Made by a program: the position numbers and the translations under genes. The notes under the pieces are model-generated. The model saw only the letters and a program-made list of their open reading frames with translations, had not been told where the DNA came from and made no database searches. A stretch of 34,933 bases of DNA from Victivallis vadensis (GTDB lineage: Bacteria; Verrucomicrobiota; Lentisphaeria; Victivallales; GWF2-50-93), in NCBI GenBank assembly GCA_020718525.1, contig DYRX01000005.1, positions 1-34,933 on the forward strand, written 5' to 3'. Every line of letters starts with the position of its first letter. Positions within the stretch are counted from its first letter, which is position 1. This document shows, piece after piece, positions 24,475 to 32,741 of the stretch.

Positions 24475-26479
24475 CACCGAAAAACTTAAAGTTTTCCTTC
24501 AGGGGCTGAAATTTGCCGTCGTCGGGGGGGCGAACACCGGCATTGACTTCCTGATGATGAACATCCTTTTCCTTGTTTTCCGTCCATCCGGACAGGCAGG
24601 CCTCATGCTGATTTCCGTTTCTGCCGCCTGCATGGCGATGCTGAATTCATATTTCATGAACAAATACTGGTCCTTCTCAGCCGGAAAAGCTCCGAAGCGC
24701 GAGAGGCAGGCTGGCGAATTTGCGGCATTCGTGGCAGTCTCCTTCCTGGGCCTCGCAGTGAACACTTCGGTCTTTCTTTTCTGCTCGAAATTTATAAACG
24801 AGCTCTTCGGCATTTCAGGATTTCTCAACATAAACGCCAGCCGCCTCGTCGGCGTAGGCGCCGCCATGTGCGTCACTTTTCTAGGCTACAAACTGGGAGT
24901 TTTCGACACTCAGTCAGTCAAGGAATTTAGAAATGAAAAAGCTGGCGACTGGACAGGCGGATTCGCCAACTCGTGGAGCTTCATAACTTCCCTCTGCACG
25001 GCAGGATTTGCCGTTAGGATTCTCTTCTGGCTCTCAGCTCCAGTCGTCTATGGCGATGCAGTAAACTATTATTGGGTCGCAAAGGGAATTGCCGCTGGCT
25101 CCTTCAGCTCGGTTGACTGGTTCTGGCACAACTTGTTCACATATTTCGAGGCGGCGATCATTTTCTGCGGAATCGGCGGCGAATATGCGATCATGCTCGC
25201 ATCCCTCATTCCCGGAGTACTGCTCCTCGTCCCCATATATTTTATCGCCGGAACAGTCTTTGGCGGAAATGTCGCCCGCATTGCCGCCCTTTTCGCCCTC
25301 TTCTCTCCAAGGCTTATTGAATATTCGGTGAACGGACATTCCGAGTCCTTCTACATGCTTCTTGTCCTCTGCGCAATCCTTGTGGCATGCAGATGGATCG
25401 CCAGCGGCGAAGCTCGCCTGGCGGGAGCTGCAATTTTTGGCGCCGCGACCGCAGGCTTTTTCCTGACTAGAAACGAATCCATCTTTCTGGTTCTCTTTCT
25501 TTTGCCGCTTACATTCATCGCAGGAAAATTTAAAAATAAAATCGCATGCGCCGCAACGCTCCTCCTTTCCTTTGCAGCAATCGTCCTGGCATACGTCTCA
25601 CTGAATATCGCAATTTCTGGCCATAGCGGAATCATGCAGAAGTCAAGCAACCTCTCAAAAATCTATTCCGAGCAGATAGACTGGCGCAATGCCGCGAGGG
25701 AAACCTACGGGGAAGAGGCTGGAAAAAATACGGAAGCAGGCAATGAGGGCGCACTGTCCCGCACTGTCCGGCATTTCCGGGAAAATGTCTTCTACATGGC
25801 GGAGAGGGTGCCTGGAGTCTTTCTCTCGCCTCTCGCTCTTTTCATCCCATTCGCGGGACTGCTTGGTGGAGCGTTTCTGGGCAAAAACAAGTCCGCCGCG
25901 CCGCTTGCGCTATGCGGAATCTTCCCGTTCATCTTCTATCCGCTTGTCCATGTCGAACCAAGAATGCTCTTTCTTTCGCTCGCCGTCTCCATGATCTGGG
26001 GATCGGCAGGACTCTGGATCTTTTCCGTCTTTGTCGCAGATAAAACCGCCAGGCAAAGCGTCTCCAGACTCTCCTGCCTCGCGCTTGTCGCGCTTCAGAT
26101 CCCATTCATCCCTGTCCTCGCGTGGAGGAGCCGCGATCTGAGACTTTTCCACAAGGAGATCGGAACTTGGATCTCCGCCAACATCGACGATTCCAAGCTG
26201 ATCTGCGGTGACGGATACGGATACGTCTTGTCCAGCTCGTTCTGGGCGGGAAAAAAGCCGATTCCCCGTCTCTGGACGACAGATCCTTCAGATCTTGCCC
26301 CTGACATGGAAAAGAGGGACGCGGAGATCCTGGTTCTCTATGAGGAATTTGCGAAACTCGCAAACCCGGAACTGCTCGGCGTCTTTGACAATGGCGTGCC
26401 GGGTCTGGAGCTGATCAAGGAGTTTAAAACGAAAAGAGGCAGAATTCAGATATACTCACGAAGAGGACAGGGAGAATAG
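24464..26479 (+). CDS. Fusion: GtrA-like flippase domain + GT-C glycosyltransferase
   Basis: Residues about 12-147 of this 671-residue protein form a four-helix GtrA domain (LKFAVVGGANTGIDFLMMN, LNSYFMNKYWSFS, FVAVSFLGLAVNTSVFLF, GVGAAMCVTFLGYKLGVF). From about 165 on it is a GT-C/ArnT-like multi-pass domain with Asp in the first outer loop (APVVYGDAVNYYWVAKGI), NGHSESFYMLLVLCAIL and VHVEPRMLFLSLAVSMIW, and a soluble C-terminal part (about 570-671). GtrA is thought to flip polyprenyl-phosphate-sugar; GT-C enzymes then use it on the periplasmic side. One polypeptide thus joins flipping and transfer. The donor-making GT2 enzyme is encoded directly upstream with an 11-base overlap. The domain calls are firm; sugar and acceptor are unknown. 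Confidence 0.87.
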   Translation: MKLDTEKLKVFLQGLKFAVVGGANTGIDFLMMNILFLVFRPSGQAGLMLISVSAACMAMLNSYFMNKYWSFSAGKAPKRERQAGEFAAFVAVSFLGLAVNTSVFLFCSKFINELFGISGFLNINASRLVGVGAAMCVTFLGYKLGVFDTQSVKEFRNEKAGDWTGGFANSWSFITSLCTAGFAVRILFWLSAPVVYGDAVNYYWVAKGIAAGSFSSVDWFWHNLFTYFEAAIIFCGIGGEYAIMLASLIPGVLLLVPIYFIAGTVFGGNVARIAALFALFSPRLIEYSVNGHSESFYMLLVLCAILVACRWIASGEARLAGAAIFGAATAGFFLTRNESIFLVLFLLPLTFIAGKFKNKIACAATLLLSFAAIVLAYVSLNIAISGHSGIMQKSSNLSKIYSEQIDWRNAARETYGEEAGKNTEAGNEGALSRTVRHFRENVFYMAERVPGVFLSPLALFIPFAGLLGGAFLGKNKSAAPLALCGIFPFIFYPLVHVEPRMLFLSLAVSMIWGSAGLWIFSVFVADKTARQSVSRLSCLALVALQIPFIPVLAWRSRDLRLFHKEIGTWISANIDDSKLICGDGYGYVLSSSFWAGKKPIPRLWTTDPSDLAPDMEKRDAEILVLYEEFAKLANPELLGVFDNGVPGLELIKEFKTKRGRIQIYSRRGQGE

Positions 26480-26482
26480 CAT

Positions 26483-27487
26483 ATGATAGCTCAGATTGCG
26501 AAACGCCTTAAAAATCTTATTGACGGAGACTCATTGCCGGTATATGTGATTTTCAGAAATCCGCCGGTCTTCATCAGCTATTTCGAAGATTTCCAGAAAT
26601 GCAAGGACGATATTATCCACTCGCTTTCCGGAGAAAAAGCCCATTTCATCTTTCAATTCGGATGGCATCGGGAAACACAGGAAAGAGCCGAAGAAGTCGG
26701 AAAGGAGATTGCGGATTTGAAGAGGACAAATCCGGAAATTGAAAGTATTTTCCTCTGTAACTCCGAAAACGAGCAGAGATTGGTCGGGGCCGCTGGAGTC
26801 AGGGCGGAATTCTGCCATCAGAACGCTTTTCTGGATGAAAATATCTACTCCATTTACAATGTCCCCAAAAAGTACGATGCGATTTACGTCGCAAGGATAA
26901 CCCCCTTCAAAAGACATTTTTTGGCTTCCAAGATCAAGTCTTTGCGCCTGATAGGCGACTATTCGATGAAGGAGGAATGGCACTTCAATGAGGTTATGCG
27001 CGCTCTTCCTAACGCAGACTGGAAGCGCAAGGCGTTTTCCAGATTCATGTCGAGAAACATGTGCGAAGCGCATTGCGGACTCTGTCTCTCCGCAGAAGAG
27101 GGTGCAATGTTCGTGAGCGCCGAATATCTCCTTTCCGGACTTCCCGTCGTTTCAACGGCAAACATCGGCGGAAGAGATGTAATGTTCGACAAATCCTACG
27201 CTTTCCCGGCGCAGGATACGCCAGATTCCGTCCTCGAAGGGGTTGAAGTGATGAAAAAGACAGCCCCGCCTGCGCAGGAAATCAGAAAATTGACTTTGGA
27301 GAACTTTGCCCCGCATCGTGAAAAGATGATCTCGATTCTACAGGAAATCTGCGACAAGCGCTCCGTCAAAAGGAATGTCCGCGCGGAATGGAGTAAGTTT
27401 TTCTCGCACAAATTCGGGCTCAGATGCTTCAATGGACCGATTGTCAGATTGACGAGAATACTTAAAAAAAAGAGTTCTAAAAACTAG
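26483..27487 (+). CDS. GT4-like glycosyltransferase, divergent
   Basis: The 334-residue protein is shorter and more divergent than its GT4 neighbours but keeps the donor-side half: YDAIYVARITPFKRHFLASK (residues 131-150) and SAEEGAMFVSAEYLLSGLPV with a full E-x7-E motif (Glu206, Glu214), then NIGGRDVMFD. The N-terminal domain (about 1-120) has no glycine-rich start like the other GT4 proteins here. No signal or membrane segment is evident. It should act in the cytoplasm on the lipid-linked intermediate. GGGAGA lies 9 bases before the ATG, 3 bases after the previous stop. The end is basic (ILKKKSSKN), perhaps for membrane contact. Donor and linkage are unknown. Confidence 0.75.
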   Translation: MIAQIAKRLKNLIDGDSLPVYVIFRNPPVFISYFEDFQKCKDDIIHSLSGEKAHFIFQFGWHRETQERAEEVGKEIADLKRTNPEIESIFLCNSENEQRLVGAAGVRAEFCHQNAFLDENIYSIYNVPKKYDAIYVARITPFKRHFLASKIKSLRLIGDYSMKEEWHFNEVMRALPNADWKRKAFSRFMSRNMCEAHCGLCLSAEEGAMFVSAEYLLSGLPVVSTANIGGRDVMFDKSYAFPAQDTPDSVLEGVEVMKKTAPPAQEIRKLTLENFAPHREKMISILQEICDKRSVKRNVRAEWSKFFSHKFGLRCFNGPIVRLTRILKKKSSKN

Positions 27488-27526
27488 GAGGAGTCCGCCG
27501 GGCTTCCCCCGAGGATCCATAAATTT

Positions 27527-28459
27527 ATGAGACCAGTTTCAGATCAGAGGCGCATCAAGGAATTGCAGGCGAGGATCTCAATCCTCACCAGGGACACCCC
27601 GTGCAAAATACATCTGATGCACATAAAGCTTATTGTGGAGACAATCAAGCTGATACTCAATTCCACAAGACTCGGAGACAAAGGCTACAAAAACGCTCTG
27701 GACATTGAACTCAGCGAACGTGAACTTCATTTCAAGAGGCTTCCTAGTGAATTCGACGGATTCAGACTCCTTCACATATCGGACTTGCACATTGACGGAA
27801 TGCCAGAGCTGAAGGACAAAATGCTGGAAAAGATAATGCCCCTGGAATTCGATCTCTGCCTCCTCGGCGGGGACTACAGATTCCACAACAGCGGCAACAC
27901 CAGAAACGTCTGCGACAGAATGAGAAGTTTTATTTCGGAGCTGATTAAGAAGAACAAACCTGTCGCAGGAATACTGGGCAACCACGACGAATACGAAATC
28001 GCAAAACTTCTCGATCAGGCTGGCGTCGCTATGCTGATCAATGAAAGCATGAAAATATCAAGGAACGGGGCGGACATCTTTGTATGCGGACTGGACGACT
28101 GCCATTACTATTCCTCTCAGAACATTGCCGACTCGCTCGCTGGTATCCCTACGGATTCATTCAAAATCGTTCTCAGCCATTCGCCTGAACTCTACGCCGA
28201 AGCGGAAAAAGCCGGATTCGACCTCTACCTGGCTGGACACACGCATGGCGGCCAGATATGCCCAGTCCCCGGATTTCCAGTTCTGATACAGGCAAAGATT
28301 CCGCGCAGTCTGGCGTCCGGCATCTGGAACTATAAAAATCTGACAGGTCTGACCAACCGCGGAGCGGGAAGCAGTGGCGCGCCCGCAAGGTTCAACTGCC
28401 CGCCTGAAATTGCGCTGATCACCCTCAGAAAGGAGCCGGAAAATGAAGCCAAAGATTGA
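27527..28459 (+). CDS. Calcineurin-like metallophosphoesterase (YkuE/LpxG-like)
   Basis: The 310-residue protein holds all five metallophosphoesterase motifs in order: ISDLHID (Asp86, His88), LLGGDYRFH (Asp116), GNHDEYE (Asn152, His153), VLSHSPELY (His218) and AGHTHGGQICPVPGFP (His238, His240). The end of the last motif is typical of the YkuE-like/UDP-diacylglucosamine pyrophosphatase-like group. Such enzymes split phosphodiester or pyrophosphate bonds, often in lipid or nucleotide-sugar substrates. The N-terminal 75 residues are basic and partly hydrophobic (IKLIVETIKLILNS) and may sit at the membrane. It overlaps the next gene, another phosphoesterase-type enzyme, by 17 bases. Substrate is unknown; polyprenyl-diphosphate or nucleotide-sugar are guesses. 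Confidence 0.87.
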   Translation: MRPVSDQRRIKELQARISILTRDTPCKIHLMHIKLIVETIKLILNSTRLGDKGYKNALDIELSERELHFKRLPSEFDGFRLLHISDLHIDGMPELKDKMLEKIMPLEFDLCLLGGDYRFHNSGNTRNVCDRMRSFISELIKKNKPVAGILGNHDEYEIAKLLDQAGVAMLINESMKISRNGADIFVCGLDDCHYYSSQNIADSLAGIPTDSFKIVLSHSPELYAEAEKAGFDLYLAGHTHGGQICPVPGFPVLIQAKIPRSLASGIWNYKNLTGLTNRGAGSSGAPARFNCPPEIALITLRKEPENEAKD

Positions 28460-29609
28460 CATTTTCATGTTCATAGACGCGATGGGCTGGGAGGTGATCA
28501 AAGGCAGAGGCTTTCTTGAGGACATGCTCGCATACCGCCGTCCGGCAGGGATGCAGTTCGGCTATTCCTCGACAGCGATTCCCACCATTTTGACCGGCAC
28601 TCCGCCAATCGTCCACAAGCATCTGAGCTTCTACTACTACGCTCCGGACAAATCTCCCTTCAAGGCTTTTCATCTTTTGGGCCTCGGGCTTCTTCCCGAG
28701 AAGATCGCCGCAAAATGGAGACTCAGACATGTCTTGTCCAAGTGCGTCGCGAAAGCCTATGGATTCACCGGATATTTTGAAATGTATGCGATGAGCTTCA
28801 AGAAAATCCATTATTTCGACTACATTGAAAAGACAGACATCTTTGTTCCGGGGGGGCTTTCTCCGACTCCAAACCTCGCCGACCGCCTCAGCGATGCAAA
28901 TGTTCCGTACCACATTTCAAATTGGAGGCTCTCCGAGCAGGAGAACATTGACGCTCTCCTGAGGGACATTGAAAAAGAGGATATAAGCTTCGCATTCCTA
29001 TACACAGCAGCCATGGACGGACTTCTTCACATGGTTACAAAGAATGGCGCAAAGATACCAGTCAAGCTGGACTGGTATTCCTCGCATATCAGGAAGATCG
29101 CCGACACCGCCGCAAAGCATTACAGGGAAATATCAATTTCAGTCTTCTCCGACCACGGAATGACGAGCAAAAGCGGGGTCGAAGACATCATGGGACTGGT
29201 CGAAAAGCTCGGATTCAGATTTGGGAAAGACTATGCGGCGGTCTATGACTCCACCATGTCGAGATTTTGGTTTCTCAATGACCGCGCCAGGGAGGAGCTC
29301 GGCGACGCCCTCACGAAAATGCCGCGCTCAAGAGTCCTCAGCGAAGCAGAGAAGATTCGATACAGAATAAATTTTGCCGACAATATGTACGGGGAGGCGA
29401 TTCTTCTGATGGATCCCGGCGTTCAGATCGAGCCCTGCGACATGGGTCTGAAGGCTCTGCCCGGAATGCATGGATTCGCCCCCGAGCACGAGGACTCCTA
29501 TGCGGCTTTTCTTTCCACCGGGAAGCCATCGTCAGAACCGAACTGGGTCGGCGACTACTTCAAGATCATGACCGACAGCTTCGCCTCTAGAAAGGAGAAC
29601 CCGCAATGA
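28443..29609 (+). CDS. Alkaline phosphatase superfamily phosphodiesterase-like protein
   Basis: The 388-residue protein has the metal-site pattern of type I phosphodiesterase/nucleotide pyrophosphatase proteins: FIDAMGWE (Asp12), a nucleophile segment GYSSTAIPTILTGTPP (Ser/Thr near 42-44), LYTAAMDGLLHMV (Asp and His), FSDHGMTS, and a late GMHGFAPEHEDSYAAFL with His. No signal peptide is present, so unlike many of the family it appears cytoplasmic. Predicted reactions are hydrolysis or transfer of phosphate, phosphonate or sulfate-like groups. AAAGGAG before the ATG and overlaps with both neighbours (17 and 4 bases) show it is an integral member of the operon. It could modify the glycan or clear by-products; this is inference. 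Confidence 0.83.
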   Translation: MKPKIDIFMFIDAMGWEVIKGRGFLEDMLAYRRPAGMQFGYSSTAIPTILTGTPPIVHKHLSFYYYAPDKSPFKAFHLLGLGLLPEKIAAKWRLRHVLSKCVAKAYGFTGYFEMYAMSFKKIHYFDYIEKTDIFVPGGLSPTPNLADRLSDANVPYHISNWRLSEQENIDALLRDIEKEDISFAFLYTAAMDGLLHMVTKNGAKIPVKLDWYSSHIRKIADTAAKHYREISISVFSDHGMTSKSGVEDIMGLVEKLGFRFGKDYAAVYDSTMSRFWFLNDRAREELGDALTKMPRSRVLSEAEKIRYRINFADNMYGEAILLMDPGVQIEPCDMGLKALPGMHGFAPEHEDSYAAFLSTGKPSSEPNWVGDYFKIMTDSFASRKENPQ

Positions 29610-30457
29610 GCAGGCCTCTTGCAAGCATAGTAATGAGATCAATGAACGACATCAAGTTCATCGAAAAGACTTTGGAGGGCCTATTCTCGCAGAGCTTCAA
29701 GGATTTCGAACTGCTCAACATTGACTCCGGCTCCAGCGACGGCACATATGAAATCATAAAAAAATACAACTCCAACAAATGCAGACAGATACGCCCGCAG
29801 GACTATGTCCCCGGAAAGGTTCTCAATTCGATGGTCAAAGAATGCGCAGGCGAGCTGATCGTCTTCAACAATTCTGACTGCATCCCGATGAATTCCGACT
29901 GGCTGAAAAATCTTCTGGAGCCGCTAGTCAGCGAAGCCGATGTCGGAGCTTGCTTTGCAAACCAGTTGCCAAGGCCTGATGCGGATCTGCTTGTCGCAAA
30001 GGACAACCTGAGAGCCTACGGCGACGGTAGAATCTCCGCGACATGGAGGCACTTCTTCTCCCTCGCAAGCAGTGCTGCAAGAAAAAAAGTTCTCGAAGAG
30101 CATCCTTTCGACGAGAAGATCCAATACTCCGAGGATGTAGAATGGTCGCTGAGAATCAAGAATCTCGGATGGAAAATAAGATATGTCCCGAGCGCGGTAG
30201 TGGAGCATTCCCACAACTACAGCAGGAAAGAACTGAAGAAGCGCTTCTACAACGAGGGGCTGGCGGACGGGAGGATATTCGGGGAGCGCCCCAAGTTTTT
30301 GAGGAGCTTTCTACTTCCCCTTCTCGCCGAGTCGGCAAGGGACGCCGCCTATCTTGCAAAAACTGGGAATGTCCTGAGCATTCCTGACGGCATCATCTAC
30401 AGATTCATTCAAAGGCATTCCGCCTACAGAGGCAGAAGGGACTTCTTTCTAAAATGA
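29606..30457 (+). CDS. GT2 glycosyltransferase (rhamnosyltransferase-like)
   Basis: The 283-residue GT-A protein begins with ASIVMRSMNDIKFIEKTLEG and has LLNIDSGSSDGTYEII as nucleotide-binding strand. At the usual DxD metal site it has VFNNSDCIPM, a variant with a single Asp, and the catalytic-base region is YSEDVEWSLRIKNLGW with the expected Glu-Asp. VEHSHNYSRKELKKRFYNEG matches the end of rhamnosyltransferase-like GT2 proteins. Like those, it probably acts in the cytoplasm on the lipid-linked unit. AAAGGAG lies 8 bases before the ATG and a 4-base ATGA overlap links it to the preceding gene. Sugar is uncertain; no dTDP-rhamnose genes are in the window. Confidence 0.87.
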   Translation: MSRPLASIVMRSMNDIKFIEKTLEGLFSQSFKDFELLNIDSGSSDGTYEIIKKYNSNKCRQIRPQDYVPGKVLNSMVKECAGELIVFNNSDCIPMNSDWLKNLLEPLVSEADVGACFANQLPRPDADLLVAKDNLRAYGDGRISATWRHFFSLASSAARKKVLEEHPFDEKIQYSEDVEWSLRIKNLGWKIRYVPSAVVEHSHNYSRKELKKRFYNEGLADGRIFGERPKFLRSFLLPLLAESARDAAYLAKTGNVLSIPDGIIYRFIQRHSAYRGRRDFFLK

Positions 30458-31608
30458 AGATATTGATGGCAAGCAGATACGCGAAAAGAATTGGAGGAAT
30501 AGAAAGCTTCCTCTTCGATTCATCGAGGATTTTGAAGAGGGACGGTCATTCGATATTCGCCCTTTTCGAGGAAGGAGAGCTCGCCCAGACCGAGGCTTCC
30601 ATCTTCGAGAAGCACTTGACTCTCCCACAGGACGGAGCCACTGGAAATGTTCTGGATCAGATCGCGTCTATATCCCCGGACATGGTCATGATCCATAAGA
30701 TTTGCGATATCCGCCTCCTAAGGGAACTGAACCGCCGCTTCAAAACGCTCGCGGTCGTCCACGACCACGACTACTACTGCATAAGAAGGCACAAATACTT
30801 CCCGGTCAACAGAAAAAACTGCACGCGCCCATTTTCTCTACCATTCTGCTCGCTGTGCTCCACACTTCTCGAAAGGAGCGCCTCGGGCGTCAAAATGATA
30901 AATCCATTTGCACGGATGGCAATGCTGTCGGAGATACGCAGATGCGGAAAATATGCAGTGATATCGGAATATATGAGGGAAAATCTGATTTCCAATTCAT
31001 TCGACAGCAATAAGATAGCAAAACTCAAGCCGCCTCTCCGCGCTCTATCCGGCGAGCAGACAGAAAATAAAAGATGCGGCGCTTTCAGAATTCTCTTCGT
31101 TGGACAGCTCATACGCGGAAAGGGCGCAGACCTTCTTCTGCACGCCGCAAAGCTTCTAAAAATTGATTTTGAACTGCGAATTGCAGGCACTGGTAACGAC
31201 GAATCCTTTCTAAAGGAGCTCTGCTCCGAACTCAAACTTTCTTCCCAAGTCTCGTTTATGGGCAGGGCGACTGATATTGCTCCGCTCTACGACTGGGCGA
31301 ACATATCTGTCCTGCCGTCGCGCTGGCAGGAGCCCTTCGGACTGGTAGGAATCGAGTCAATGTCGCGCGGCAGACCTGTCGTCGCTTTCGACATTGGCGG
31401 CGTTCGCGAGTGGCTCAGGGACTCCTGGAACGGACTTCTGGCAAAACCCGGTGACGTCGCAGACCTCGCGGCTAAAATTGAAGAGCTCGCCGGCTCCGAA
31501 GACATGATGAGGACGTTCGGAGCCAACGGGCTTGACACTGTGCGCCTGGACTATTCCGACCAGGCTTTTGTCAGTTCATTTTTGAACTCAATAGAGGATC
31601 TCAAATGA
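30454..31608 (+). CDS. GT4 glycosyltransferase
   Basis: The 384-residue GT-B protein has the acceptor-side start ILMASRYAKRIGGIESFLFD. Its donor-side motifs are FRILFVGQLIRGKGADLLLH, LRIAGTGNDESFLKEL, VSFMGRATDIAPLYDWANIS and PSRWQEPFGLVGIESMSRGR with a complete E-x7-E (Glu293, Glu301), then FDIGGVREWL. It contains a cysteine-rich patch (NCTRPFSLPFCSLC) in the N-terminal half, as seen in some GT4 proteins with a possible structural metal site. A 4-base ATGA overlap joins it to the gene before and after. It should act in the cytoplasm on the repeat unit. All catalytic parts look intact. Confidence 0.9.
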   Translation: MKILMASRYAKRIGGIESFLFDSSRILKRDGHSIFALFEEGELAQTEASIFEKHLTLPQDGATGNVLDQIASISPDMVMIHKICDIRLLRELNRRFKTLAVVHDHDYYCIRRHKYFPVNRKNCTRPFSLPFCSLCSTLLERSASGVKMINPFARMAMLSEIRRCGKYAVISEYMRENLISNSFDSNKIAKLKPPLRALSGEQTENKRCGAFRILFVGQLIRGKGADLLLHAAKLLKIDFELRIAGTGNDESFLKELCSELKLSSQVSFMGRATDIAPLYDWANISVLPSRWQEPFGLVGIESMSRGRPVVAFDIGGVREWLRDSWNGLLAKPGDVADLAAKIEELAGSEDMMRTFGANGLDTVRLDYSDQAFVSSFLNSIEDLK

Positions 31609-32741
31609 AAAACATACTCTTTTCAGCAATGCCTATGGACGAGGGAAAATCTGGAATATCCAACTACATCTTCAACGTTCTAGGAGAAATGCTCAAGGAA
31701 AACAATGTGACTGTCGCCGCGCTCGGCAGAGACATGCATCTGCTCGAAAAACGCTTTCCGAAGGCGAAGTTCATTGTTGTAGCGGACAGATTCGCAAGCC
31801 CGCTTCGCAACATGCTCTGGCATCTTTTCATCTTCCCTTTCACAATAAGAAGATCAAGCTACGACTTTATTTTCCTGCCCGCCGCCAACAGGAGAGTCAT
31901 ATGCATAAGTCCTTTGTTTTCAATAGGAACCGTCCACGACTTCTCTCAGTTGCACATAAAGGGCAAATACGATCTTTTCCGCACCTTCTACGTTGAAAAG
32001 CTCATACCATTTTTTCTACACAGGCTCAGTGCGGTAGTCTCCGTGAGCGAAAGCACCAAAAAGGACATAGTCTCGCACTGCGGAATCGCAGACGACAAGG
32101 TGACAGTCCTCTACAACGGATATGACCGCAGTCTCTGCAATCTCAGTTTCCCTTCGGATCCGACTGCGACAAGAAACAAATTTGCGTTTGGCCAGGAGTA
32201 CATCCTCTACATATCCAGAATAGAGCACCCCGGCAAAAACCATCTCAACCTCATCAAGGCGTATGAAAGGCTTCCGGCGTCTATAATCGAAAAGTATGCC
32301 CTTGTTCTGGCAGGAAGCGACTGGACTGGTGCCGAAAAGGTTCACGAGTACGCCAAGGCATCCCCGCTCGCCAATCGTATCGTCTTCACTGGATTCGTCG
32401 CGTCCGAAGATCTGCCCCATCTCTACAGGGGGGCGTCGCTCTACGTTTTTCCGTCATTCTTCGAGGGCTTTGGAATTCCTCTGATCGAAGCGATGGCCTG
32501 CGGCGCCCCATGCGCGTGCTCCAACTGCTCCTCGCTTGCGGAAATCGCCGGATCTGCAGCCATGACTTTCGATCCCGCCAATCCAGATGAAATTTCCGCC
32601 GCAATAGGAAAAATACTTGAAAATCAGGCGCTCTCGGCGGAACTCTCCTCCAAGGGCAAAGAGAGAGTCTCCATCTTTTCATGGGAAAAGCACGTCAAGG
32701 GAATTTTGGACATCTATGATTCAAGAACGAAGAAAAAATGA
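31605..32741 (+). CDS. GT4 glycosyltransferase (mannosyltransferase-like)
   Basis: The 378-residue protein starts with ILFSAMPMDEGKSGISNYIF and contains GTVHDFSQLHIKGKYDLFRT, VSVSESTKKDIVSHCGI and VTVLYNGYD. Its donor domain has LYISRIEHPGKNHLNLIKAY, IVFTGFVASEDLPHLYRGAS and PSFFEGFGIPLIEAMACGAP with complete E-x7-E (Glu287, Glu295). This set is typical of mannosyl- or glucosyl-transferring GT4 enzymes of O-antigen and capsule loci, and GDP-mannose from ManC is an attractive donor, though not proven. It overlaps the upstream gene by 4 bases and the downstream fusion gene by 26 bases. Confidence 0.9.
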   Translation: MKNILFSAMPMDEGKSGISNYIFNVLGEMLKENNVTVAALGRDMHLLEKRFPKAKFIVVADRFASPLRNMLWHLFIFPFTIRRSSYDFIFLPAANRRVICISPLFSIGTVHDFSQLHIKGKYDLFRTFYVEKLIPFFLHRLSAVVSVSESTKKDIVSHCGIADDKVTVLYNGYDRSLCNLSFPSDPTATRNKFAFGQEYILYISRIEHPGKNHLNLIKAYERLPASIIEKYALVLAGSDWTGAEKVHEYAKASPLANRIVFTGFVASEDLPHLYRGASLYVFPSFFEGFGIPLIEAMACGAPCACSNCSSLAEIAGSAAMTFDPANPDEISAAIGKILENQALSAELSSKGKERVSIFSWEKHVKGILDIYDSRTKKK

